Origin: Marthasterias glacialis
Lineage: Eukaryota; Echinodermata; Asteroidea; Forcipulatida; Asteriidae
Reading direction: 5' to 3'
NCBI GenBank assembly: GCA_911728455.2
Contig: OU452223.1
Location: 6,036,174-6,100,173, forward strand
Length of the DNA stretch: 64,000 nt
The notes under the pieces are model-generated. The model worked only from the letters and a program-made list of their open reading frames with translations. It was not told where the DNA came from and searched no databases. Positions 36,121-46,325 of this stretch are shown here, piece by piece. The stretch's first letter is position 1. Each line of letters starts with the position of its first letter. The translations under genes and the position numbers were made by a program.

Positions 36121-36884
36121 TTTTTTTAAATGATACAAAAGTAGAGATGGTTGGCAACTATTCTAGACCGATGTTTTCCGACGTATACAAGCATATTTTA
36201 AATGAGTTAAAACGCAAACAAAAGCCCTTTTATTAGCGCTGAATTACATTCTCATTTTCTTTGTTTTGAAAAGTTCATTACCCACACTTCCCCACACTCC
36301 CAACCTAAACAGTACTGCATTTATTTGGTTTCACATGGTATCAGGCATCTTTTTGCAGACAATTTTTGACTAAATATTGTTATTCACTCAATTTTGTATA
36401 CTATCCAGTGAAGCACTAGGTTTTCAGACTATTTTGTCATGTATCAGTAAAGTGTTTCATAAATAAAAAGAAAAGATCTTTCTTCTTGAGTTTAACATCA
36501 AATTAATAATTTTTTAAAAATTCCTTCCCTGAACAAGTTTTGGGCTCAACATAATTTTTTTTTAAAGACTAAAAACACTGTGAAGTAACTACGACCATTC
36601 ATAAAAATACAACCAATGTAATAAATTTCACATTTTAGTATTTAAATAATTTCAGAGGTCATGTGATGCTTCCCAAAATCCATGTGTTTAAAGATTGTGT
36701 GTGTTGGGGATGATTTAGCAGATAAATTGGAAACAATGTAGTTCTCAAAAGAATTAGTTCCGAGGCTGGTGCTAGATTTGTTTCATGAATCAGACATCGT
36801 AACCAGGCTATCATATTCATCTCATAATTATTACAATGTGTATTTATTATGTACTTTATCAAGCTAGCTAGGCCTCCTCTCAAA

Positions 36885-37195
36885 GCACCTTGCAGTATTA
36901 TTACCCCTGTTCATCGGGACCTATAAACATTCCTAAAACCATCTCAACTCCTTTGGAGTATGCAGCACCAGCAGCCAAATCAACGCACAGGTTGCTAATC
37001 ATTCACATCAACAATCTCTACCCTCGCAGGTACCCATTCGACTCCTGGGTGATGAGAAACAATTATAGTAAAGTGTTTTGCTCAAGGACACAAGTGTCAC
37101 GACCAGGATTTGAATCCACATCCGGTGAGCTACCCACTGTACTTGAGTTTGATGCGCAAGACCGCTCAGCCATGACACGCCGCAGTATGACGCCA
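36885..37195 (-). mobile_element. tRNA-Ser-like SINE, reverse copy
   Basis: Minus strand head 'gcgtgtcatggctgagcggt' with box B 'gtggattcaaatcctggtc', then 'gtgtccttgagcaaaacac' and a body with 'gcgagggtagagattgttga'. The copy at 38478-38730 shares the body, which differs from that at 32840, so this is a subfamily. Confidence 0.7.
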
Positions 37196-37364
37196 CGCCA
37201 TGATATGCCATGACACTTCTTATTCAAAGCGAGGCTACCAACCTTCTCAGTAGCTAACGCGCTTCATACATCAGTAAACAATCATCTTTTCATTCTTGCT
37301 TAAAAAACAAAGAACTACGTGTAGATGCATCTTTTCAATTGATTCACAAAAAAGACGATATTTT

Positions 37365-37515
37365 GAAAGCGAGGTTGCCCCGGCAAGCACACCAAATTAG
37401 TCTGGTTACCTCGATGAGTACCCTGGAAAGTTATTGAACCATACGATTGAGCGTGCATTGGTTGTACATGCCGACTTTTCACTACTTGGAAATACACCCC
37501 AAGCGTCAACATGAT
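37365..37515 (+). repeat. Dispersed repeat, second copy (pair of 8560-8765)
   Basis: 'gcgaggttgccccggcaagc', 'ctggttacctcgatgagtac' and 'ggaaatacaccccaagcgtc' follow the same order as the first copy. Confidence 0.45.
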
Positions 37516-37659
37516 TGTACAAATCCTTTGCATCCAGAGGGCATGACTTAAATGATGGCCTCAAGGCTCTGGTCCAAAATACTGCCCTCTATTGATATCA
37601 AACCAAAGTACTGGTAATACATGCACACTGCAAAGGGATGGCAAGGGAAACTTTGAATG

Positions 37660-37767
37660 CTAGGTGGCAGCAGACTTACCAGGTAAATTTCCATTGTTTA
37701 AGTAATTCTGAACCTGTGCACATTTCTGAGAACAATGGGTTTACCTGGTAAGTCTGCTGCCACCTAG
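37660..37767. mobile_element. 108-bp palindromic element with perfect 28-bp arms carrying CTCF-like motifs
   Basis: The arms at 37660-37687 (ctaggtggcagcagactta...) and 37740-37767 are exact reverse complements. Each arm contains CTAGGTGGCAGCAG, which fits the core of the known CTCF consensus (CCASYAGRKGGCRS). Including the flanking bases, the right arm reads acactaggtggcag on the minus strand, one base off CCACTAGGTGGCAG. The two motifs point toward each other. Confidence 0.75.
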
Positions 37768-38087
37768 TGTCCTCAAAAGTCTACCATTCTAGGCCGTTTC
37801 TTAACTAGGGTCTGCAGCCATCTGTGGCTAGATCCCAAGTATGCATTGAATCATAGCTGCCATTAGAGACACCCTTTAATAGCTAAAGCCTCAGCCATCA
37901 ATTCAGATGTGGTCTTAACTTGCCTCACATAGTATCATTGTAGCTATCTTGTTCCTTTTCTGAACACAAACTGAGACTGTATGGATTTAAACTGTCTGAG
38001 AAATGATACTCTGGGATCCAGATCATGTGGGCTGCGGCAATTTCTGACCGAAGAAAAAATTCACAAAATAGGGAGACTGCCAACATT

Positions 38088-38180
38088 AGGGCTGGATAGC
38101 TCAGTTGGTAGAGCGTTGGTACATACAGCCGGTGGTCGCAGGTTCAAATCCCGTTCCAATCAATTTTTCTTTGTTCAAAA
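38088..38180 (+). mobile_element. tRNA-Lys-like SINE, plus-strand copy
   Basis: 'gggctggatagctcagttgg' 'tagagcgttgg' matches the 5' half of tRNA-Lys with box A, and 'gcaggttcaaatcccgttcc' gives box B. The anticodon arm is degraded (tacatacagccggtgg), and 'caatttttctttgttcaaaa' replaces a discriminator/CCA end. It is therefore a SINE, not a functional tRNA gene. Confidence 0.75.
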
Positions 38181-38477
38181 TAGAAAGAAATAGAAAGAAA
38201 AATTCATCAGAAGAAAAAATGATTGCAATCTCAGGCTTGAAAAAAAAACCCAATCTGGGTTCCTCACTTCACACAGGATCAATACAAATGTACATAAAGA
38301 GACTGGGATTCTAAAAACCACTAAAATCCACATGCTGCATGCTCCAGTGCATACCTCCTAATTATTCAGCAAGTTAAAAAGAAACGGGTCAGTCCTAAAA
38401 TACAGAATTACAAAACGGGTTTAAACACCATCTCGAAACGATAGGCATCAATTAAGCGCTTATAAATATTGTATCAA

Positions 38478-38735
38478 AGTGCCTCACACTATTACTACCT
38501 GTTCATTGGGCCTAAACCATTCCTGAAACCATCTCATTAACTCCTTCGGAGTATGCAGCATCGGCAGCCAAATACTTGCTGATCATTCACATCAACAATC
38601 TCTACCCTCGCAGGTACCCATTGGTGATGAGAAACAATTATACATGTAGTTAAGTATTGGGATTCAAACCCACACTGATGGCCATCAGAACTTGAGTTGA
38701 ATGCAATAGACCATGTGCGTTTGACGTCATGAGTC
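38478..38735 (-). mobile_element. tRNA-Ser-like SINE subfamily, decayed reverse copy
   Basis: 'attactacctgttcattggg', 'ctccttcggagtatgcagca' and 'atctctaccctcgcaggtac' match 36885-37195 in the same order. Box B is weak (gtttgaatccc on the minus strand). Confidence 0.6.
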
Positions 38736-38969
38736 CCATAGAGATATGTACAACAGCGCCCTCAATGAGGTCAAAACGGCCGTAAGTTTACTGTAGGAAA
38801 ATGGCTTTGCATACCCTCTATACACCTGGTTTATTGCATTAAACTCAAGTTCTGATGGTCGATTGGTCTGACCGCTCAAACATGACAAACTACAACTGAA
38901 GACTGTATAATGAACTGAATAAAAAAAAAACACACGGCAACAATCTGTGTACATTTGTACATTATCAAA

Positions 38970-38975
38970 TTTATT
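38970..38975 (-). terminator. Candidate distal poly(A) signal for BAK
   Basis: AATAAA on the minus strand is followed about 25-45 bases later by 'ttgttgccgtgtgttttttt', a strong GU/U-rich downstream element. It lies about 4.4 kb after the BAK stop codon. If used, the 3' UTR would span 38950-43357. Confidence 0.35.
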
Positions 38976-39675
38976 CATAAGTTTTGTATATTAAAAGAAC
39001 ACAGTTTAACAGTCATCTGAGACTCAAATTTATCAAGTACAATGTAAACCTAAATGCCATCTTTGCACCATCCACGTCTCAATATTTGTAGAATTCCAGT
39101 TAGTCGTGTTTGCAAGGCATCAAATGCATCAACACAGTACTTGTAGTGTAAATATCATATATACAAATATATACACAACGCTCAAGCACAAGACAAGCTA
39201 GGACTACAATTGCAAACAAAAAAGTTGACAATTAATTTACTCAAGTGAACTTCACACACATTTCAATCAGTAGACGTAGACTTGTCTCAAACTCAATACA
39301 AAAAGCAGCATTGTCATTTTTATAATAAGATCACGTACTCTTTTTAAACTGTCTGTCGTTATTTCAAAAAAGAAACATTTCATAGTCACGATCTTGTCAG
39401 ATATTGGTTCACATTAAGTTTCAAGCATAAAGAATTGTTGAGAAATAAACTAACAATGTACTGATCACAATTTCAGTGATTGTATCATGGAACAACAAGA
39501 TGGTGCATGTTAGAAATAGATGTGACAGGGATACTACACTAATCAAGGTAATTATGGTATACAATCAGTTATAATGGCAGGTCCACCTCGTTCATTCAGA
39601 CTCTAGAGAATGCCCACAGCAACCTTAGCAACAGCCCCAGCTGTAGCCATAAACTTGACCACTGCCTAAAACTTG

Positions 39676-39942
39676 TAGGCCCGTTTCAAATGTCACACTT
39701 TTGCTGTGCCAAATTCAAATCATTTGAGTTTGGCAATAGCACGGCAGTGGTTTAAAATGTCGTGCTTCCGCCAAACTTTGCCAATACCACAGCAGGGCCT
39801 GTCGAGCCATGGTCAAGCCAAGCCTCTGGCAGACCGAATTCCAGAAGTGGTTTTAAACATCGCGCTCCTGTTGTGTTGAATTTGTAAAAAATTTACTATT
39901 TTTATTCGCAACGGCAAAAATGTGACATTTGAAACGGGCCTA
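39676..39942. mobile_element. MITE with 29-bp terminal inverted repeats
   Basis: The left end 'taggcccgtttcaaatgtca' and right end 'tgacatttgaaacgggccta' continue as reverse complements over 29 bases with one mismatch. The interior repeats 'ccaaactttgccaatacc'-like phrases. No coding capacity. Confidence 0.8.
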
Positions 39943-40440
39943 ATTTCCGAAATTGTAATTTCGTGATGCTATAAAACCTTTTGCACATGAAGTTATTGGC
40001 CATACAAATCAATTTGTGGGAAGTGACAAAAATAAAATTAGCTGTTGCAAACTGCTTACCAACCACAAGGACCTGTAGTATAAATGCAAAAAATTGTCAA
40101 TGGCATCACATTTTAGCCCTAGCAAAGTCTCTCTCAAAGGCTAATTTGTAGGAAGTATTACACATTGAGGGAATCTCTTTTGCATCATGCTTTGAAGTAC
40201 ATGCATGTGGTGTTATGCGTCTATTGTACACATGTACTTGCAAAATAACCTTATATATTTAAGCACAAAGCATTAATTCCAAAGTAAATGTTGCAAGGGA
40301 ATTCTAGAATATGACACTGCACTTTCTGGGATAAATGCAACTTGACAGCTTGCAATGTTTAAATATTAACACGTAAACTTATAAACTCATATAACCAGCC
40401 CAGTGTTTTTCAATACAAAGGGTTAAGAACACAGGCTGAT

Positions 40441-40714
40441 CTAGGTCATTTTGAATGTTGTGCATGTTGTCCAACACCCTTTACCATGAATAGAACATCT
40501 GCCATCAATTATGAGAGCAGATTTGTCAAAATGCAGCAACAGCTCAGTCAGATTACGATTTATTCTTTCATTCACGATCAATAACCCTAACTTCTCAGGT
40601 GTTCTGGGTGGTAGCTCAACACCCCCACCCCAAGGTTTAAATGCTGATGCATGGAATACCTTGCTGTAAGCAACGTTCGGGTTGCTTGGCTGTGCGGTCA
40701 CACCAATCAATAAG
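40441..40714 (-). CDS. Orphan open frame after a splice-acceptor-like site
   Basis: On the minus strand 'cgttttccttttag' is a good acceptor. The frame that follows runs about 90 codons to a stop at 40441 and includes AFKPWGGGVELPPRTPEKLG and RINRNLTELLLHFDKSALII. I do not recognise the protein. No upstream exon, donor or poly(A) signal ties it to a gene. It lies downstream of BAK on the same strand, so it could be an alternative terminal exon, a decayed transposon frame or chance. Confidence 0.18.
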
Positions 40715-42559
40715 CTAAAAGGAAAACGAACTAGCAATTGACTCTGAGCAATTAAGGTAGGTTGGGGTTCATCATATCTGCAATAATTACTTGTACATTT
40801 TGTGATTTTTTTATTTATTTAAATATTAATCACACACACTTTACCTAAATCAAATAAATACAAATATTATATGGAATAAGGGTCGTATGTTGAACATGGA
40901 GTATACATAAAAACAAGTGACAGATTAAAATCCAAAGACCATACATTTTTCACATGCCTATTTTTGCACAATTCACTTAATGTTACCCGACAGAAACTTT
41001 TAGTGCTGTTGCGATATACGTGTTGTATGAAAACTGCATACAAATAAGCTTTCCACACTTTTTTTCCCCGCATAGAGACAAAATCCAAATTGGAATGTAA
41101 ATGCACATTGTCAGCCCAGCTCAGGAGCAAATGAGCACCGTTTTGCAGAATCACTGTTACAACCTAACCATGTCCACATATAGTTTTAAAACTTTATATA
41201 ACAAGAAAAACAAAAGTCAATACTTAAAAGCTGCAGAAAAGTAAATTTATAAAATAAAATAAAAAAAAAGAAGATAGTTACAAAACTTCACACATTAAAA
41301 TTGGAGGGCACCAACCTCGTTCCCAGGAGTGATTGATCTCGCCGCGCTATTTTTCTCAGCATTGCTTGCACACAAACCCTGGAATTGGTTAAATGACATG
41401 GCCTTCACGCGCGCTCAAGTATGGTAGCCAACAAAAGAGGCATCAAGTCATAGAGCAACTGGTCCCCTCTCATTCTTCTTTGATTTTGTGACGTATCTAA
41501 CTGTCTTAAGTTTACAGTGACCGTTTAAAAACATGATTCTTACTTCTGAAATAGGATCGCGTCAAAATAATTGCATTCTGACAAGCGCGTTCTAAGTGCC
41601 ACACAAGCGTTTGGAGGTTTTTAACAAGCGTGTGCACAAAACAGTCACTTTTCGGAGCCAACTGTGTTTCAGTACATCCCTTCGAGGGTTAGTGACAAGA
41701 GGTGTCGATACGGCCCGCTGCCCATGGTAGCGAGGCTGGGAGGGCACATTCATCAATCTTTACGATTTATGTAGGCCAACATTTTTTTGTCTTCCTTCCC
41801 TTTGCCTCATATTATCCTTGGTGAGAGTTATTTTGAAGTTTCACCTCCCCATGGCAGACAACTTGGACCTGTTACTGAACACAGGCATGCAACTGCAGAT
41901 TGTTAAAAAGAAAAAATAAGAGGCAAGTACCAGGCACAACAAAACTTTGTACTGTGTTTTCCAATTCTCAAAGGTACAGCTGAGAAACCAAAAGAACAAG
42001 GAAAGCAGCTGAAAAGTTGCACGCTTGTGTACCTCACAAAGTTAAAGCATGAAAGTATGTGGCCTTTCGAAAAGCCTGAACGTCTTTGAGAAATTCTTGC
42101 ATTCCAAAGTGTTGGATATCATGGGACAGATCTTCTCCAAGTCATTTCAAAGTCAAGCTTCAAATTTTTCTGTGATTGTGGAACTTTGAGGTTACATATT
42201 TCTGTTTCAAACAGACAATATGTCAACTAGTATTGCATGAAAATTCACTTTATGTTTAGTGAGGAGAGAATGTCACTGTTAAAACAATTGCAATAGAATA
42301 TTACTGAAGATGATAGAGGCATATAAACATTATTTATATTTCAACTCCCATACATGTTTCTTACTCCCATGGTTGTGAAGATGCAAATTGATTATTCTTC
42401 CCACCATTTTATTTCACAGAAAACAAGTCTTTTTAACTCTCGCTTGAAAGAAACAGTCCGCTATTTTCTTGCCAATGTTGTGCTGTGTTGTTTCTTTACT
42501 CAAATTCAACTAATAGTGGGAAGGAGACAAATGTTTTCATTTCTACATCCGGGCATTCA

Positions 42560-42715
42560 GGCCTGATACTTCACAAGGGCAATCACCTCCATGGCCCTGG
42601 TCATTGCCTTGGTGCCCCTTGCAATCTTCCAGTAGAAAATTTCATGTCCCTCATAGAGGTGTCCTAAACTGTAAGGAAAATTGGCTTGCTCTTACGAGAA
42701 CAAAGCCTCAGGTCT
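42560..42715 (+). repeat. High-copy ~150-bp repeat, near-complete copy
   Basis: 'caggcctgatacttcacaag', 'ggtcattgccttggtgcccc', 'aatttcatgtccctcataga' and 'ggtgtcctaaactgtaagga' to 'cctcaggtctg'. Confidence 0.65.
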
Positions 42716-43310
42716 GAGAATGTATAAATGCGAAAGGTTATTTTTTTTAAATTTGTTTTTCTTCTGAATTCACAATATAATATGCTGGTATTTCCACGCT
42801 ATTTGTGCCTGTACATTCACATACAGATCGTATTGTATTGTATACATGTCTTTCCAAAGGTGTACATATTCTTACAGACGGAGAAGGGAAACATAATTGT
42901 AGCGTTTCTTTTGACTTTGTTATAAAGGACTCGGAACTTGATTTGCTGTGATCAGACTTGAAGAAGCCAATGTAAACATGCTGTTATAAAAACCCTTAAA
43001 AAAAGTACTTTCCTCCAAGTTCAACTGTTATATTTCCACATATTAAACACTCCCGCTGGTTCTCCAATGGGATACCATTGGATCTGGCTGTCAAAATATG
43101 TTGCTTCTGATGTGGTGCTGCGACTGATCCACACTCTTAGTCAAGTGGTAGGTACGCCCTTTGCAGGTTTGTGGCTCATTGGAGACAGAAACTCTCTCAC
43201 AGGGTCTTCTGAAAATCGTCTCAATCGTTTCAAACCCAACAGTGTCCCTCTTGCATGTATCCACCATTGCACTACTGCTTCCTTGAATGTCACTTGAAGT
43301 ACGTCGGCGT

Positions 43311-43316
43311 GTTTAT
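43311..43316 (-). terminator. Candidate proximal poly(A) signal for BAK
   Basis: AATAAA on the minus strand lies 42 bases after the stop codon (TAG ending at 43358). The sequence after it is not notably GU-rich, so it may be weak or unused. Confidence 0.35.
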
Positions 43317-43357
43317 TCACTTTATGTCACAGTCTATTTTTTTTTCCATAAGAGTTC

Positions 43358-43468
43358 CTATTTCCTGAACATATAGAGGATTCCTGCCGTGGCTGCTACT
43401 GTCACACTGATGGCTATAAACAAGCGAAAGCTCTCCGAGGTTTCCATTTGGTAAGAGAGGGCTGATCT
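43358..43468 (-). CDS. BAK1: BAK-like protein, exon 4 (C-terminal membrane anchor)
   Basis: After the acceptor 'atattttacag' the exon reads RSALSYQMETSESF, then the hydrophobic stretch RLFIAISVTVAATAGILYMF, and ends with basic RK and a TAG stop. These are residues 243-278 of the model. A single C-terminal transmembrane helix with a short basic end is the tail anchor that places BAK in the outer mitochondrial membrane. The frame enters in phase 0, matching the donor of exon 3. Confidence 0.9.
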   Translation of the reverse strand, partial: RSALSYQMETSESFRLFIAISVTVAATAGILYMFRK

Positions 43469-44093
43469 CTGTAAAATATAAAAGTAGTAGAATGTTGATG
43501 AATATTGCAAAAAGGTATGTGATTCATATGTCACAAATCTATGGCCTTGATTTTCCATAAGAATTTTGAAAACCTAACACTATGACAACAAGCAAGACAT
43601 CACCATTCTTGCATCATTTTGTTCACCCAATCTTAACAGAGACCCTTTTTCAAATCCACGGCTTCAACTTTGGCTTAGGCTATGCCAGTTATTTTGAAAA
43701 TGTCTGCTTTGGGTCTGAGGCTTCAAACAGGCGGACGGAGCTGATGTCTCAGCCGAAGCCATGGATTCGGAAAGGGCAAGAGAGACAAGCAGACAGAGCC
43801 TACATGTACGTCTCAGCTGAAGCCATGGATTCAGAAAGGGCCAGAGAGACAGGTGGACGGAGCCTTTGCTCAGCCGAAGCCATGGAGTCGGAGAGGGCCA
43901 GAGAGGCAGCTAGAACCACAAGCCTGGAAGTATTGCTATATCATTGACTTCATGGCTGTGGAGCCCTTGAAAATGTTCTCGCTGTCTTCTAAATGACAAG
44001 TCACCTTTTTCACTGAAAAAAAGGGACTTCTCTTTCAAAAGGGCCTGAAAAAACTGAACACGTAGAGGTTTTTTTCTTTTCAGAATTTCTTAC
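43469..44093 (-). other. BAK intron 3
   Basis: 625 bases with consensus donor gtaaga and acceptor ttttacag. It contains the tandem array at 43730-43915 and otherwise nothing I recognise. Confidence 0.85.
43730..43915 (+). repeat. Three-copy tandem repeat, 57-64 bp
   Basis: 'cagccgaagccatggattcg' plus 'gaaagggcaagagagac' begins at 43750, 43814 and 43871. The array lies inside BAK intron 3. A plus-strand frame stays open through it (AEAMDSERARETGG-like units), but it has no gene context. Confidence 0.8.
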
Positions 44094-44271
44094 CCATCCT
44101 CCCTGCTCTGAAATCCACTGAGCGATCCTTTCAGTAGCGATGAACCTGACAATGCTGCTGATAATGTTGGTGAAAAACTCTCCAATACCGGCCTTGATGC
44201 TGATAGCCAACTGGTAGCCGAATGAGAGTAGAGCGGCGATCCGCCCCCAGTTGATGCCCTGCGTGAATAAC
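44094..44271 (-). CDS. BAK1: BAK-like protein, exon 3 (BH1 and BH2)
   Basis: The exon covers residues 184-242. It contains the BH1 motif INWGRIAALLSFGYQLA, which in human BAK reads GINWGRVVALLGFGYRLA, then a hydrophobic helix pair, and the BH2 motif WISEQGGW at its end. BH1, BH2 and BH3 together form the groove that binds BH3 ligands and mediates BAK dimerisation and pore formation. Splice sites are consensus (tttag acceptor, gtaaga donor). A split arginine codon joins it to exon 2, and it leaves in phase 0. Confidence 0.95.
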
Positions 44272-44639
44272 CTAAAGGAAAGAAACACAACAAATTTGTA
44301 AAGATGGGATGAGAATTAAGCGTATTTAGGAGTTGGGATGCAATTTGACTGTAAAACTGTTTATGTGTAAAATAGCACAGTTTTGTACTAATGTCACAAT
44401 CACTAAATCTGCCATTCTAACATTTATGAAATTCGTCTGACTTTGGCTGACTTTCTCTGAAGCGTATTCGATTAATAGAATCAAACTCTGAAGAAAAAGA
44501 TTTTGTTTAAAATGAATTTCTGGAAAGTACCGAGATAAGAGAGCTAAACAAAAATTAGTTTTGGCGATAACCTTATTCTGGTAAGCAAAATTATTTATGC
44601 ATTTAACTACTTTTTGTGCTTAAGTAGCTCTATAAAATT

Positions 44640-44770
44640 TAACCCAGGACTTCCTTAACCCAGATAGGGGAAGACATGGGTGCCTTGAAGGGGAATCGAA
44701 CTCCTGCATCTGCATTTGAGTGCAGTCTTTATCACTAAGGAAACAATGCTGTTTAAAGCCCCAGCTCAAC
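44640..44770 (-). repeat. tRNA-like relic
   Basis: On the minus strand 'tttccttagtgataaagact' is followed by 'gcaggagttcgattcccctt' and 'caaggcaccc', giving a degenerate box A and a good box B. No cloverleaf forms convincingly, so it is probably the head of another SINE. Confidence 0.4.
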
Positions 44771-44811
44771 ATTGGTAAACTGACTGACATTCTTTGCACA
44801 AATTCAGATGT

Positions 44812-44960
44812 TTGTAATAAAACCAACCCTGTGAAAATGTCAGCTCATTTTGTTGTTCCGTTTGCAAGAAAACGGTAAAAATGCATTCAGCATTTTTTGG
44901 ACGCATTCCTATAGGCAGAGTTTTCATCTCACTGAGACGAAAATTAATTGTGGATCTTAT
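44812..44960 (+). repeat. Dispersed repeat, forward copy of the one at 7160-7300
   Basis: 'accaaccctgtgaaaatgtc', 'agctcattttgttgttccgt' and 'gaaaacggtaaaaatgcatt' followed by 'gagttttcatctcactgaga'. Confidence 0.55.
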
Positions 44961-45077
44961 TTCATTTATTATTTAAAAACGAGAACACTTCAGGCAGAAA
45001 TATTTCACGGAAAATTTTCTATCATCATTATCTTGATATAATTGTATCATTATATATTATATTTCTATTCTTACCCA

Positions 45078-45329
45078 GGATTCTCCCCAGGATTTTTCAA
45101 AACTGTGGGGCATTCTGGACCTAAATTTTGAAAGTGTGGCCGAAGCATGCTGAATTCTTATTTAATGTTATGTTTGGTTTGAAAAGCTCTACTATGCAAT
45201 CTAGAACATTTAAAATGGTTTTATGTTAGGACTTTTGTTTGAATTTGATATTAAAATCTTAAAAAAGAAAAGTTTTTTAATTTCTGCGTATCGGCCTGAT
45301 AGGCTAGCTTGTGCATGGGGAGAACCCTG
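45078..45329 (-). mobile_element. MITE family with 'gggttctcccca' ends, reverse copy in BAK intron 2
   Basis: It begins 'ggattctccccaggattttt' and ends 'tgcatggggagaaccctg', with imperfect inverted ends. The interior (ggcattctggacctaaattt, 'tttgaaaagctctactatgc') matches 53421-53667 and, reversed, 55494-55786 and 9670-9900. Confidence 0.7.
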
Positions 45330-45437
45330 TTACCAATGTTGAGCTAGGTCTTTAAAGACATCCATGAAAATGATCCATCTTAAATATGGATTGATACTTA
45401 TTAGTAAGTGAAAAACAAGCAGGCACAACAGTTTTAC

Positions 45438-45581
45438 CTTCTTGCAACTCCAGCAAATGCTTCGTAGGCTGTGGCGGGTGTTATTCGTAGGTGAGTTATC
45501 ATTTCTCGGAATTCGCATTCATACTGTGAGTTGATTTGGTCGCCTATTTGGGCAAGACGTCTGCCGATTTGTGAAGTAGGA
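45438..45581 (-). CDS. BAK1: BAK-like protein, exon 2 (BH3)
   Basis: The exon completes a split serine codon and covers residues 135-182. It holds the BH3 helix QIGRRLAQIGDQINSQYECE with the invariant L-x3-GD core (L144, G148, D149). Human BAK reads QVGRQLAIIGDDINRRYDSE at this place, which separates BAK from BAX and BOK. BH3 exposure is the key activation step: it inserts into the groove of a second BAK molecule. It ends at a less usual donor, gtaaaac, in phase 2, matching exon 3. Confidence 0.95.
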
Positions 45582-46325
45582 CTGTAAATATGAAACAGAA
45601 ACATTCATAAATAGTGGAACAGATATTATCTTTCATACTGCATTACAGAAGGACGCATATGAAAAGACTGGCTGTCTCACACTTGACTTGGAAATTCAGC
45701 TTTGCAATATAAAGCAACTGGTTTTATTAATTCGGGTAAATGTAAGTACATGTAGTGCATATTAAGCAAACGATTAACACTACACTTTGGTGGTGTCTAA
45801 AGGGTGTTACATGTACACTGAGGGGCCCATTACGTAAGCTTTGCTTGCGTTGAAGTCTCACTACAATCCAATACTTGCTTACAAGGTACTTTCTGTATAT
45901 TTGTGATTCCACACGCGTTTCTGTGGTATATTTAGGAATTAATGACCTGCAAAGTGTAGAAGATGGGACAATAGATGACAGTAGACTTTAGGATTGAACT
46001 CATTTTTATTTATTTTTTTTAATGTACATTTGTCCAAAATGACCCAGTATGTTTTATGCGGCCTACGAGTGCCATTTTTAAGTCCTGAATAAATGTGTCT
46101 TTCGCCTTGAAACTGATATTCTATTTCATAATAGATGTTAATTTTTGCATCAGGGATAAAGAAGATTATTTGTGTTTTTCCAATTTTATTTTACCCATAC
46201 ACCGATGTGTGTAAAGCACTATACTCAGTACTTTCCCCGAGTCCTGTGAAAATAAATCCACAGGCATAATCATCGGGTGGGATTCGAACCCACGACCCCC
46301 ACCAGAATGGCATGCAGACTCTTAC
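45582..46325 (-). other. BAK intron 1
   Basis: 744 bases with donor gtaaga and acceptor atatttacag. Its 5' quarter is a tRNA-Glu-like SINE (46133-46320). The rest shows no named feature. Confidence 0.85.
46133..46320 (-). mobile_element. tRNA-Glu-like SINE abutting the BAK exon 1 donor
   Basis: On the minus strand 'gggggtcgtgggttcgaatc' (box B) is followed by 'ctgtggatttattttcacag', 'gactcggggaaagtactgag', 'cacatcggtgtatgggtaaa' and 'tccctgatgcaaaaattaac', the same body as at 9295-9500. Upstream of box B, 'aagagtctgcatgccattct' corresponds to the anticodon-arm region and merges with the donor gtaagag. Confidence 0.7.

Larger units (their letters stand above)
36121..38960. other. Region between the USP6NL-like and BAK genes
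   Basis: It holds three SINE copies, the CTCF-like palindrome at 37660-37767 and a dispersed repeat. 36121-36880 shows no recognisable feature. No coding exon is supported. Confidence 0.6.
38980..43357 (-). other. Possible long BAK 3' UTR or intergenic DNA
   Basis: The stretch is poorer in SINEs and microsatellites than its surroundings. It holds a 267-bp MITE at 39676-39942, the short repeat at 40085-40150, one high-copy repeat at 42560 and an orphan open frame at 40441-40714. No further gene is recognised. Confidence 0.35.
44272..45437 (-). other. BAK intron 2
   Basis: 1166 bases. It holds a tRNA-like relic at about 44640-44770 (minus-strand box B 'gagttcgattcccc'), a dispersed repeat at 44812-44960 and a MITE at 45078-45329 that ends 108 bases from exon 2. 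Confidence 0.85.

Noticed and set aside
38088..38180. Functional tRNA gene
   Set aside because: The A and B boxes are good, but the anticodon arm does not pair and the acceptor stem is not complementary. Identical-layout copies elsewhere show it is a SINE head.
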